From Dryomyza anilis (Eukaryota > Arthropoda > Insecta > Diptera > Dryomyzidae), in NCBI GenBank assembly GCA_951804985.1, contig OX638132.1:23350617-23414616 (forward strand): DNA of 64,000 nucleotides, read 5' to 3'. The notes below the pieces were generated by a model. The model had not been told where the DNA came from. It made no database searches and was given only the letters and a program-made list of their open reading frames with translations. The first letter of the stretch is position 1. Each line of letters begins with the position of its first letter. Below are positions 36,801 to 48,715 of this stretch, piece by piece. The position numbers and the translations under genes are program-made.

Positions 36801-37775
36801 GTATTGATGTATATTTTTTCTTATATTTACGATTTTTTTTTGTTCTGTGTAACTTGCTTGTAAAAATGTTCATTCGTGTTTAAAACGTACAATAATTTCT
36901 GTTGCTATCATGAAATTAAAGCAAAAGTTCACATTGAGTACCACATATGGACTAGGCGTAGACTGAGTTAAACAAAACTTTACTTCGTTTTAAAAGTATG
37001 TACAGTAAACTGCAAAAATAATAGACGAAAAACTATCAACAACATTTTGTCAACCAACATATGCAGCAACATTTGGTGCAACATTCAAATGTACCCTCAA
37101 AACCCAAAGGTAAAAAACTGTCTCTATTTCCGACTTTTACCTAAAACGCATTTTTATTCAAGGTCGCTGAAACGTAACTGAATTTTAGGCACATGACATC
37201 ACCGTTGTCACAGCAGCTAGTACAAGCAATATGTTGGCGTTGCCACAGTTTTCCTTTTTTTTTGTATAATAAAGTTTCACTTACAAAGCAATGCGAATAT
37301 ACGTCTGTATATGCATATGGGAAACACACATCTATATCTGTGTGATTTTGTTTCCTTCGTTTACACTTCCTTTTCATGAAACGTTGGATTTCGCAGTTCA
37401 TTTGCTGTGTGTTGTATTTAGAGTTGCCAACTAGAGATCAGAAAGTTATTACGAAAAACAAAAGATTCTAAAAATATTCGTTAATATAAAAGTTATCTAT
37501 ATGCTTATCAATACAACATTAATACAACTACGTTTTGTCCTAATATTTCTCAATTAGTTGGCATCACTAGCATGTCTTCTTTTTTTAGAATTAAATAAAA
37601 ATTGTAGAGTATTAGTAGGCATTACTTAAAATTTACTGTAGGTATACATATGAACATTTTTTCTCTTGCACTAACCGGCCGTATTTCTGAACAGATTTTA
37701 ATGATACTGGTATCAAACGATTCGTATTAATCGGATGTAGTGCGTGCTATACTTCGTTTGTATAATTTTATAACG
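36801..37775. other. non-coding DNA
   Basis: The part at 37020-37420 is more balanced, with CAACATTTGGTGCAACATTC-type words and an 86-codon minus-strand frame without a domain. Nothing recognisable is seen. Confidence 0.4.
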
Positions 37776-38588
37776 AACAAGTTGGGAAAGTTAGGTCACA
37801 TGGGTAAGTTCGGTCACATGGGGCGGATTTAAATAGTCGGTCGGGCCCGACTATGGAATACCCTACACCTTTGGTGAGGATATTAATGTGGGATATTTAA
37901 TTGCATACCTTAATTTTAAAGTTTTTAATTATGCTGAACCTCCCCTCCCCCAGAATATTATTCATATATCAGAAATTTACGTCTTATATCCCCATAAATT
38001 AAAAAATTTATATAAAAGTATAAACAACTAAAAACCACGCCTATATTTAAAATTTTGAAAGGCTAATATTTCATAGATTTAATTTTAATAATTTACGGAT
38101 CAAATTTCCACTATGAAAACCCGGGAAATAATGAAAAAAAAAAGTGGGCGGATCACGCCCATTTTTGGACCACATATTTATAGGTTAATTATAACAATAC
38201 ATTTTAAATTTTATAACTATACCTTGAATACTTTTCGAGTTATTAGTTCCGAAAGAGTTATATAAAAGTGACTTGTATGGGAGGTGGGCGTGTCCGTTGA
38301 CCGATTTGGCTCATTTTCAAACTCAGTTCCTACTTTTGGCTATAATGTATTGAGACGATATTTCATCGCATTCTGATCAGTATTTCTCAAGTTATTCTGT
38401 ATTCGGACAGCAAGACAGCAAGACGGACAGACAGACAGACAGACAGACGGACATGGCTAAACGGACTCGGGTAGTGATGCTGATCAAGAATATATATAAT
38501 TTTCCATACCGGACACGCCTCTTAAGGGGCGTTACAATATATGCACAAAGTTAATATACCCTGTACCTCATAGGTGTAGGGTATAAAA
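37776..38588 (-). mobile_element. family A mini-me-like element, copy A3
   Basis: An inverted full-length relative of 12-838, ending CCTCATAGGTGTAGGGTATA. It has the GACA run at about 38420-38450 and the shared core TTGTATGGGAGGTG at 38274-38287. Confidence 0.87.
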
Positions 38589-38682
38589 ACGCTAGAAAAA
38601 CGTAAAAACTATATTACAACAACCATATGAAAAGATTACTGCAGTTGACTGCTCTCTTATTGGTCAGTGTAGTACATCATAT

Positions 38683-39497
38683 TAGAGATGGGCGCGTGCC
38701 GTGCTTTTTTCGTGTCACGCCCGAAAATCTCAGTTCGTGCGTGCAAATCTCCGTGCGTGCTAATTGCTCTCGTGCCCGTGCGTGTCCGTGCCTCTAAAAT
38801 CAGGCACGCGCCCGTTAAAGATTTTTTTAATAGTTTCTACCCCAATTTAAAAAAACGCTTCCAGCTTCAGAAAATAAAAATTTCGTGATATTTTAGCCTT
38901 TTCTAAAAAAATCTGTATTTTTAGTTTTACTTATGGATTTAAGAGAATAAAACTTAATTTTTGAATTATTTATTACAGGGACTAAAACCAATTGGAATAT
39001 CGGTTCCGGTTCGGGTTCGAAGAATTTTAAATTGTGGTTTCGATTCCGCTTTCAACCAACACATAAAATGGGTTTCGATTCCTGTTCTTTGCGTTCCCTG
39101 ACAGGGACTATAATATCTGTTCCGGTTCTGGTTCCGATATTTTTAAAATAGCGGTACCGATTCCAACCAGAAATAAATATATATGTTTCGATTCCAGTTC
39201 CCGTTCAACACTTTTTTAATAACGATTCTGGTTCCAAAAATCTATACGGTTCCGGTATTATTTTTCACGTTTTGCTTGCTTTTTCATGTTTGTCCGTGCG
39301 TTTTTCGTATTTTGTCGTGTTTTTCCGTGTTTTGTCATATTTTTCCGTGTTTCTTCGTGTCTTTTAAAACCCCGTGTTTTATCGTTCTTCTCGTGCGTGC
39401 CTGTAATTTTACTCGTCGGGCTCGTGCTCGTGCGTGTCACCTATTGGCGTGCCCGTGCGTGTACGTGCCATCAAAAACAGACACGCGCCTATCTCTA
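38683..39497. mobile_element. non-autonomous hAT-like transposon
   Basis: It is bounded by TAGAGATGGGCGCGTG and its inverse CACGCGCCTATCTCTA. The flanking 8-mers CATCATAT (38675-38682) and CATCATAC (39498-39505) differ at one base, matching the 8-bp duplication of hAT elements. Both subterminal zones are dense in CGTGCGTG and CCGTG words. The centre holds two direct copies of a CAGGGACTA...GGTTCCGGTTC unit about 123 bases apart. No transposase is present. Confidence 0.82.
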
Positions 39498-39505
39498 CAT
39501 CATAC

Positions 39506-40641
39506 TCTCGCAGAAAGAACAACAGAAGAACAACAACAATTCTGCCGCATGTGTTTTTTTTTTTTTTTTGTTGATGGTGGTTTCACACAGCAAACAGAGA
39601 GGGGAAAAACAGTAGGCACCACGAAAGAGTTTCATTATTTGGTCCACAAAATACATTAAAAATTTATAAGTGAAATGAAAAAATACATATATAATATTAC
39701 AGCGCAACATTGTAACAAACGACGATTACAACAATTTAAACTAAAATTAAAAGAAATATTGAAGTTTGTAGGACAAATAGAAATCCGATTGAAAAAAAAA
39801 AAATATATATATATATAAAATTTTACTTGAAAAGTAATTTTATTAGAAAATTCGGGTAATCTGACCTAAGTTAATGCAGTTACACGGAAAGGTTATAAAT
39901 ATTGAGGTGTACCTAATTAAATTCCTTGGTTTTTTTAATTAAATAAAAATATATTTTACATGAAAAACTTTATAAAACTATTCTTCCTCTAATACAAAAG
40001 GACCCGACAGTAAATGCAAATTTGTAAATGTCAAGTTTAAAATATTAAAAAAGGTGAGATTAGCTTTATAAATGTTTTAAATAATAACCAAAAAACTGTA
40101 GACAATATCAAAATACTGCGTTTGATTTTGATCCACCAGAATATCGTAGAGCATCAATAGATACCATAATCGTACAATGCTGTCGGATTTAAAAAATAGT
40201 CCGTAATATCTTGTGTATTGGCCATTTACAAAAATTAGTACAGCCAAAATAGATGTTTTCAATGGTTTATATTTAATAGTGGTTAACTAACGGAGAATTT
40301 GGGCAAGTATGTAAAGTGGATACTGAAATTAACCACAAAATTAACGAGACTAACAGAACATACTTCATCTCTAGACTGATTTAATATCTATTATCGAATT
40401 ATATCCATATTTCCTAAACATTTACTATAACATTAAATATTTTCGTATAAATCATCTCTCTTATATTCAGAAACACATTTTCAGCTAGCTGGATGGTTTT
40501 TACTAGTATATAATAAAACGTTTTTATGTTTTAATTTGATGGCACAATATTATTTGTAATGAAAAAAGAATGTAACAGCAATAAACTGGGTTAAGGTTTT
40601 TTATTTCAACAATAGTTCCAATTGTACGATACTTCAGTATA
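39506..40641. other. AT-rich non-coding DNA
   Basis: A poly-T tract lies at about 39556-39571. Nothing else recognisable is seen. Confidence 0.5.
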
Positions 40642-40645
40642 GTAT

Positions 40646-41145
40646 TGTTACGAAAATTCAGTCTACGGAAAACTGTTCTACGAGTTCGTATCGCTGGATT
40701 ATGTACAAAATAAAAACTCTTATGTTTGGTTTAAAATAAACAACTTTACTAATAACAAATTCTAACAACTGCTGCATGTCTACAATTTAACTTGACATTT
40801 TTCACACGAGCTGCACTCGACCACTTTACAATCACTACTGAAGTGCTGTACCTCTGATGCGTCTCCCTTATACACTGCATGCATCAGTTCGACACGTTTC
40901 GACAAGCTTCGATTTGTTTCGAGAACCTTCTACTCCTTTCGTGAATGACGCATGCTATTGGCATCTCATTCGCACTCATGTGTTTTAATGTGCTGATCTT
41001 CCATCTCTTTCTCGCACATTGCCCAGTACGCTGAATGATCTTCCGTCTCTTTCTAACACATTGCTTAGTGCGCTGAATTGTCTTGCGTCTCATTTATTAT
41101 TGTTGAATGCTTGCACAGTGGGGCAAATTACCTCTTTTCGTAACA
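40646..41145 (-). mobile_element. solo LTR of a gypsy-like retrotransposon, copy 3
   Basis: It starts TGTTACGAAAATTCAGTCTA and ends TTTTCGTAACA. The 4-bp flank is GTAT on both sides (40642-40645 and 41146-41149). No internal retroelement sequence is attached. Confidence 0.88.
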
Positions 41146-41502
41146 GTATATTCAAAAATTCCATTAAATTAATGCACAATATAAATATATATTAAAGTGA
41201 CACCATGTAAAAATGATCACTAAAGTGTGTTCAAAAATATAAAATTACAACCAATTCAGTATTTTAATAATTTTGAAACCAAATTAATTTAATATTATAT
41301 TTTGACATGATTAAGGTTCTTCAATGAGAATATTTTGGGTATATATAAATATGTAGGATCACAGTATATCTACAAAATTATATTCAGACTAATTTTTTAA
41401 AACTTTTTCATTTGAATTTTTATACAAAACGTATTTCAATTTCAAAACAGAAATAAAAACTTTATGATAACAAGTAATTTTTTACAACAATAATTATAAT
41501 TG

Positions 41503-41553
41503 TTGCTGCGGTAGCCCAGTGGTTACTGCGTTAGACTGCGAGCCGAAAGGTCC
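41503..41553 (+). mobile_element. SINE head fragment
   Basis: The tRNA-like start of the SINE family (GGTAGCCCAGTGGTTACTGC, GACTGCGAGCCGAAAGGTCC) is present, but the sequence leaves the family before the B box. The next TIR element starts about 20 bases further on. Confidence 0.7.
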
Positions 41554-41574
41554 CAAATGAAAGCATGGGTACTA

Positions 41575-42208
41575 GGGTGTCACTTATTTGACACTTTTTT
41601 TGATTTTCAGTTTTCTCACCCCCTAGGATTGTTTATTAGAGACAGAAAAAAAGATATGCAAATTTTTTTTTAATTTGAATTTGGTATATAAATTTTGTGC
41701 CAACATTTTCTATTTATATTTTAAAAAATATCCTTTGATTTACATAAAGGGTTTTTCAATAAGATCGAATTCGAATTTCGGTAGTAAATTTTAATAATTT
41801 CGACTCGTTGTTTGCACGTATATCTTTCCATCATGAAATGGCAAACTTTAATGAAGAGAAATGACAAAATAGCGGTAAGAAATATGGCGTCGTTTGCTGT
41901 CCCTGTCGCTCTACTTTTGTAGCGTCCCTGTTAAAAAAAAAAACCTTTATATGTGTTTACTGCTGTATAAAACAATCGATGACACGGAAAATGATCGAAA
42001 ATCCGATTATATATAATTTTTTTCGCAAGCAGTTCTACATGATTGCTTACTCGAAATATTTTTTGAAATATTCTAAATTTCGACTCCTAGTACAAATGCA
42101 CCTCCTAGTACATTTTCCATAATCAAAAAATGTTGCACACCTTATTTTTAAGTCCAAATAAACAATCCTAGGGGGTGAGACATGGGTGTTAAAAAATAAG
42201 TGACACCC
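41575..42208. mobile_element. TIR element with GGGTGTCAC ends and TA duplication
   Basis: The ends GGGTGTCACTTATTT and its inverse, plus the internal pair CTCACCCCCTAGGATTGTTT and its inverse, give inverted repeats of about 60 bases. TA lies at both junctions (41573-41574 and 42209-42210), as for Tc1/mariner-like or related elements. A family E MITE is nested inside. No transposase is seen. Confidence 0.8.
41746..41948 (+). mobile_element. family E MITE, copy E2, with inverted centre
   Basis: The right arm matches E3 and E4. The segment next to the left end (CGAATTCGAATTTCGGTAGT...) is the reverse complement of the segment at the centre of E3 and E4. The left arm is reduced to AAAGGGTTTTTCAATAAG. 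Confidence 0.75.
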
Positions 42209-42664
42209 TATATTCCGAATCTACATTGAAGTTTCGTATGATGTAAATGTCATTAAAGTGTTCTTGTTTATGTTTTTGGTAGGTAGGTATGCCTGGTTGT
42301 GCCCTAGTTGAGAGTTTATAAATTAGTCACTACATAAACGTGTTAGTTCTGGTTATAAATAGGTATGTTTGCGAGTCGTTATGACAATAGTTAGTGCTAA
42401 TCAACGCTGAACACCTGAACACCGCACTACAATAAGTTAGTGAACGTTAATGGTGATGCAGCAATGTGACAGACTGACACACGGTAGTGTGATAGTAAAT
42501 AACGAAATGACATTACATGCTAAACTAAATAATGTACATCCACCAGTACCATAAGGAAACAAATAAAAGTTGTATTTAAAATTTTGAAATTAAATTGAAG
42601 GTAAAATAGTAGGAACGGTTTTGAAAAAATAACCTGCATGGAAAAAAATAATAAATATAACCAA

Positions 42665-42880
42665 AAAGTTTCATCTATACAATTAAATGTTTGCTGACAC
42701 TGTGCCGACTAAATTATTAATTGCATTAGCGTAAACATCTTCATTTTTGCAATCTTATTTGCTTGCAACGGTTACGACGGACTGGTTTTGTGTGTATTCG
42801 TTTACTGCATTCGGTGTGTGTATTCGCTTACATCGCGTGGTGTGTGTATTCGCTTACAGTGCTGGTGTAGCGTATTCGAT
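42665..42880 (+). repeat. dispersed repeat, family L, copy L2
   Basis: Shares CTAAATTATTAATTGCATTA and ATTTGCTTGCAAC-type blocks with the inverse of 36606-36800. Three GTGTGTATTCGCTTAC/GTTTAC units follow at about 24-27 base spacing. Confidence 0.75.
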
Positions 42881-42983
42881 TTGAATTAGAATTTTTAGTT
42901 GGCTCGAATATTATTCATAATTTGTTCATAGTACCAATTTCAGCATCAGAAAAATATATTTGATTTACAAGAATTTATAATAT

Positions 42984-43454
42984 TGTTACGAAAAGAGAAA
43001 ATATGCTCCACTGTGCAAGCAATCAACAATAATAAATGATACGCAAGACAATTGCGCACTAAGCAATGTGTTAGAAATAGATGGAAAATCAGCACATTGA
43101 AATGCATGTGTGAGATGCCAATCGCGTCATTCACGAAATGAGTAGAAGGTTCCCGAAACATGTCGAAACGTGTTGAACTGCTGCTAGCAGTATATAAGAG
43201 CGACGCATCTGAGGCACAGCACTTCAGTAGTGATTGAAAAGTGGTCGAGTGCATTTCGTGTGTGATCAATGTCTTGTTAAATAGTGGACATGCAGCAGTT
43301 GTTAGAATTTGTTATTAGTAAAGTTGTTTATTAAAGTGAATTAATAAAGTTAATTATTATAATTTAAACCAAACATAAGAGTGTTTTTATTTTGTACACA
43401 ATCCCGAGATACGAACTTGTAGAACATTTTTCCGTAGACTGAATTTTTGTAACA
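42984..43454 (+). mobile_element. solo LTR of a gypsy-like retrotransposon, copy 4
   Basis: Plus-strand copy with TG...CA ends (TGTTACGAAAAG, TTGTAACA), flanked by ATAT at 42980-42983 and 43455-43458. A TATATAAG box lies at 43191 and a TCAGT initiator-like site at 43224, about 33 bases downstream. AATAAA lies at 43342. These fix the transcription direction of the family. No internal region is present. Confidence 0.9.
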
Positions 43455-43458
43455 ATAT

Positions 43459-44934
43459 TTTTTTTCAATAAACTAAAAGATAATAACAAATAAACTTTGG
43501 AAATAATGAACATACTTTTAAAACGCCAACCATAACAATTAACTAATTTGTTATATAGGCCATTACCCACAAAATCGACCTGTGGTTGGAACCCATCTTC
43601 TTCGAATTTCGAGGAACTCGTAACTTCTAAACTTGAACATGTCATTTTGTTGATTTAAATACAAAATTTTAAGATTGTTAATTTGGTGTATCAATAAATT
43701 TAATTGCTGTATTTACGTCGATAAACTAAATAAAATGTTTTCTAAAATAGTAAATAAAAATTTTTTTGTATGGTATAAAAAGTTGATAATTATTTAAACG
43801 AAATATTTTTTTGTCCCAGTATTATTTTACTGGAAGTTTCACACTTTTGCTAATCGCTATTATTTATTTCAATTTATTTTTCTATGTTTAAATTTTGTGT
43901 TATTTCAAATATTACAATTTGGATATAAAATGGTTATTTGTACCAAATATGAATTTTTATTATGTACTTTAATTTCCATTTTTCATTGAGTTTGCTTGAG
44001 AATTAATGTCCCAGATTGGTTGTAAATATTAGATCGTCCTAAGTATAAAACGACCATTTAAAAAAAAAATTTTAACGACGAGTTCTTAATAAAGTAAAGG
44101 GATAATAGTCTGACAAAGAATTCGACAATAATACTGAACTGCAGTCAAGTTCCTTGTAGCATATTTATATTACCTCCTTAAATAAAAATTTTTATTGAGC
44201 AAACATTTTAAGGTACTCATAAATTATCTGCAGCCAAAGATCTGCATTTGCCAGTTATTAAATACCTACTCAAAAGCATTAATACTTCCTTATGTCGCCA
44301 ACATGATGCATAAATAATGCAGACCAACGAATCATCGAATAAGCTAACCCCTCCCCAACATTCAGGACACACTTGACTAATGACAATCTCCGGCGAAATG
44401 TCCCATGCTTAGGCGCATCTTGTCTTAGCCATTAGAGTCAAACTGTCAGTACCACGCGTATAGATGCACCACATAGCTGACATTCAACATACGCAACGCG
44501 TCCTTATAGTCCTTACGGCATATGTGTCCGTATGCATGCAGTTGCAGTGCACTGCATCTGAGGGCACACTCAGTAGAGACAAATTGCTTTTGTCTTCCGA
44601 AATTGAAAGCATCGGCGGTACTAATAGCAGCCACAACCACAAAACCGACGCGTCTATTAATCAATATTGATAAATGCTTTGGATTTCCCATCCATGATAT
44701 GGTTTGTGACGTTTGTATAGTTGACTAAGTAGAATGGGACACGGGACAGCTCTACATTGTTCCTGATTTTGATGGAGATCAGAATAATTGCAGGTGCTTA
44801 AAATATCAGTATAGTTTCTACTGAAAAATTATTAATTATGGTTACTTAAATGATACGTACGATATGTTGAAAAACAAATGTAGATTTTAAAAATATCGAA
44901 ACTTTAAATACAATAAAATTTTTGTGCGAAAGAA
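43459..44934. other. non-coding DNA, balanced at 44270-44730
   Basis: The balanced island holds overlapping short frames on both strands (up to 81 codons) without domains. A conserved non-coding element is possible. Confidence 0.4.
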
Positions 44935-45167
44935 AAATTAGTAAGGAAGATTAGGTAACATGAGAGATTTTGAAGTAAGGAAATTCTGATAGTTGGTGTA
45001 AATGCCCTACACATATGTGATATGTCCGATAGACCGATCATGCCAATATTTTGGTTGAGACAGCATAGATATATAAGTAATTTAAATACATTGATTTCAT
45101 TGATATAACTCTTCAATATTTTGAGTAATAGGGATTTCAATAAACAGACTGACGGATATCGCTAAAT
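44935..45167 (+). mobile_element. family B mini-me-like element, decayed copy B3
   Basis: Follows the order of B1 (GATTAGGTAACATGAGAGATT, CCCTACACATATGTG, GACCGATC, ATATCGCTAAATCGA) with several internal deletions. It is adjacent to MITE K1. Confidence 0.7.
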
Positions 45168-45175
45168 CGAATTTA

Positions 45176-45415
45176 ACACAGAAAAGTAAATTATACTACA
45201 TTTATGTCTTCGTTTTGAAAAATGCAGTTCTACTATATTTTTAACATTTTTTAAAACATTTGTATTAATTTGTCTGGATTTTACTACACAATGTATTAGA
45301 AATTCGTTTTCTACATATTGCAGAATATGTAGTATGTATTTGTTTTCTGTAGTTTTTATTTTTGAAATACGTGTACTAGATAATACATAAAATGTATTAT
45401 GCAATTATTTTGTGT
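45176..45415. mobile_element. family K MITE, copy K1
   Basis: About 240 bp with ends ACACAGAAAAGTAAATTATA and an inverted TAATTATTTTGTGT. Its first 170 bases closely match those of 45778-45960. Confidence 0.65.
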
Positions 45416-45777
45416 ATTATAGTTTAAAAATTAAATTATAAAATATTTACATATTATTATAAATCTTTCTATAAAATATATTCTATAAATTTACTATAAA
45501 TTCCCCTGTATACAAAAATATCTATCACTCAAAGTTAAGTGTTTTTATAAAAATTCGATTAAATTGAATTTATTATATAAAATCTTAAAATTATCAGCCC
45601 TATTAAAATGTCTCTAAATATGAAAACATAATTTACTTTCAAAAACAGCTAAGTTTAGTTTATATTTTTAAACCACAATTTTTAGCTTTTCCAATAATAA
45701 AAAATAATGTCCATTTTAAATAATATTCGAATGTATATGGAAGACTTGTCAAAAAGCCACAAATTTGTTAAAGCTGT

Positions 45778-46432
45778 ACACCGAAAAAATTACTGTATTA
45801 AATTATATACATTTTATGTCTTTGTTTTGAAAAAAAAATATTTTTACTACATTTTGTTGGTTTTTAAATACATTTGCCTTTATTTGTCTTATTTTTTACT
45901 ACACAATGTATTGAAAATTCGTTCTCTACATATTGCACAAACTGTATTGATGTTTTGTTTTTTGCTTTCATTTGAATTCGTGTGGGATCACTGACGATCG
46001 AATTACGAAAGGTCGCCCCTAGTGCAGGTATAAACGAATTCTTTGATTTCATATTGCAGAAACTGGTTTTGTTGCTGTTGTTGTTTTTTTTTTGCACACG
46101 ACGGATGACTGCGAAAGAGGTATATAAATAAACCAAAACTGTCCGTAGCATCTGACCGAACCGTCTTAATGAGAGATGACTATAGAGCTGTAGTACTTTC
46201 TCTACATAATTGTGGACGTATAAATAAAGACAAAATGTAGGTTTTTTAATACATATGTATTGAAATTTTATATAGAAAAAGCTGTTAAATTATGTAGTAA
46301 TTTTCAATATAAAAACAACTACATCAGTTTAGTAAAAATAAATACATATGCTTTTGGAAGTAAATCAAATACATATGTATTTATTTTAAAGACATTTTTT
46401 GGTTATTTTTAATACATTAATTTTTTCTGTGA
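45778..46432. mobile_element. family K element, copy K2, interrupted
   Basis: The left end ACACCGAAAAAATTACTGTA and the right end TAATTTTTTCTGTG are inverted repeats. A more balanced stretch of about 265 bases (45960-46225) in the middle is unlike K1 and is probably an insertion. Confidence 0.6.
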
Positions 46433-46489
46433 ATTTAAACCACTACAAACAAATTTTGTAGTAAAAAAATAGTAATGCTCAAACAAAAA

Positions 46490-46799
46490 GTAGCCGCGGT
46501 AGATCAGTGGTTAATGCGTTGGACTACGAGACGAAAGGTCCCCGGTTCAAGCCTGGACTGGGGCTAACAACATCTTTTCATAGAAACGTTTTTCTATACC
46601 GCGATACCTCTCGGCAGTAAATGACAAACGTACGAGAGTTAAACATTGCCTATGAAAAGCTCTCACCCGCCGTTGGGATTCGGCAATAACTGTAGGTCCC
46701 ACCACTTTGAATACAAATATAACACGCAAAGCTCAAAATGGTGATAGAGCTCGCCCAAGTTCTTATGGGAATGTAGTGCCAAACTATTATTATTATTAT
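46490..46799 (+). mobile_element. tRNA-derived SINE, copy S4
   Basis: Plus-strand copy with A box (TAGATCAGTGG) and B box (GGTTCAAGCC), ending in an ATT run. The TAATGCTCAAA duplication lies at 46473-46483 and 46800-46810. Confidence 0.92.
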
Positions 46800-46849
46800 T
46801 AATGCTCAAAAAATAATATCAAAAAATAATATCAAAAAGTAAAAAAAAA

Positions 46850-47625
46850 ATCGTGAAATATATCTACGAAATATTTCGTAAAATACACGAAAGAACTTTC
46901 ATAAATTTATGATTACGAATATTACGAAACTCTTCGTAGATTTTATCTACGAAAGCTACACCTAAGATTCGTAATTTATTGAATATTAGTGAACCTTTTT
47001 ACTAATATTAGTACATATTACGAAAGTATTTGTACATTGCATGAAACATTTTGTGAATCTTTCGTAAAATACAAAACTGACGATGAAAATATGAAAAAAT
47101 ATGAAATATTATGCACAGATTTGATTCTTTTGACACAAATAGAACTAACACAGAACACATTTTAAAACTGTTTGTATTGTATAACTATCTAATTGCGATC
47201 TTAATAATAATTAAAATAAAATTCAGCTCTAATTTGCTATTTGCTGCATCGGATTTCTGTTTTTACCAATTATTCGTAAAAAACGAATGTTTCGTAAAAT
47301 TCTATGTATAGCTCAAACTGTACGAAAGTTTAATAATTTATTCGTAAAATGTAAAGTTTATTCTTAAAATGTTATTCTTTCGTAAAAAAATGTAATTGAC
47401 AATAATACCGAAAGTTTCGTAATTTAAACGAAATATTCGTAATTTTGTTATTGTTTTAATTTTACGAATATTGATTCGTAATATAGGAATCGTTCGTAAA
47501 AAATAGCTTGAGGTAAAAATATAATTTAAAAAGTTTCGAGTATTCTACGAATTATTCGTGTATTTTACGAAATTAATAATTACGAAATTAATAATTACGA
47601 AAAAATATTTCGTAGTATGTCGAGA
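46850..47625 (-). mobile_element. TTCGTAA/TTACGAA-dense repeat, family J, copy J2
   Basis: Inverted homologue of 9080-9880. The phrase GAAATATTTCGTAAAATACA opens it, and a duplicated AATTAATAATTACGA lies near its end. No conserved frame is shared between the copies. Confidence 0.6.
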
Positions 47626-48389
47626 AATTGAGTGCATTATCAATTACAACTTTAGAACAACATAAGTTCAACAACAACAGTGGACATACCGTTGTGAATA
47701 TAATTTGGCATGTATCATGGAATTATCGCAAATTCTCTGCAGGATATTATAGCACTTTACAATGTGTTGTATGTGAATTTCTGCTTCTGAGTGTGAATTA
47801 TTAACGCATACAGTATTGATTGCTCGCTTGGAACTAACTACCATCTGACAATTGTTGATGTTGTTATTGTTGTTGTTGTAGCTGTTAGTGTTAGAACCAT
47901 CGAAGTTCCAGTTGTTCGATAGCAAAGCTCATAATTAATATTGCAAATCCGAAATTGGCGTTGACCACATTCTGTGTTGAATTGTTGTGTCATTAATAAT
48001 GTTCTCATGTTATAGACGACAATATATTCCTGAATGTGCCAACAGTGTAAGCAGCTTAATGCTCAATGCAAAGTGTTTGAGTCGCAGCCCCAGAGTACAA
48101 ACATAGGAAAAAAATCACACAAAAACCATCTACAATTCTTTTGTAATCTGATTTTGATGTAACTGGCAATAGTCAATAAGTTCATGGTTTAGTGTTTTTC
48201 GAAATTTGAACGTTTTTCCGTATTGAAAATAATAATATTTGTATATATGTATTTGAACATATATAAAATATTAATATGTAGTAAAACAAAAAGTCACTGT
48301 TAAATTATTTTATATTATAGAATTTTAAAATTGATTTTACAATTTTGTGTTTTCTATCTTCTAATCTATCGAAATTAATAGATCTTCTC
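47626..48389. other. non-coding DNA, balanced at 47640-48060
   Basis: It includes a GTT/ATT trinucleotide run at about 47853-47880. A minus-strand frame with an Asn run is low-complexity. Nothing recognisable is seen. Confidence 0.45.
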
Positions 48390-48401
48390 ATTACATAACA
48401 T

Positions 48402-48715
48402 AATAATAATAATAATAGTTTGGCGCTACAGTCCTATTAGTACTTAGGCCCAGCTTTCTCACCATTTTCAGCTGTACGTGTAATTATTGTACTCAAAGTA
48501 GTGGGAACTACAGTTTCAATGCAGAATTCGAACGGAGGGTGAGAGCTTTTGATAGGCAATGGTTTTACTCTCGTTGGTTTGCCATTTACTGATGAGAGAT
48601 AACGCGGTATTGAAAAATTTTTCTATGAAAAGATGTTGTTAGCCCCAGTCCAGGCTTGAACCTGGGACCCTTCCACTCGCAGTCCAACGCATTAACTTTG
48701 AGCTACCAAAGCTAC
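48402..48715 (-). mobile_element. tRNA-derived SINE, copy S5
   Basis: A more diverged copy with a damaged A box and the B box GGTTCAAGCC kept. The 3' run is AATAATAAT. Flanking repeats ATTACATAACAT (48390-48401) and ATTCCATAACAT (48716-48727) differ at one base. Confidence 0.9.
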
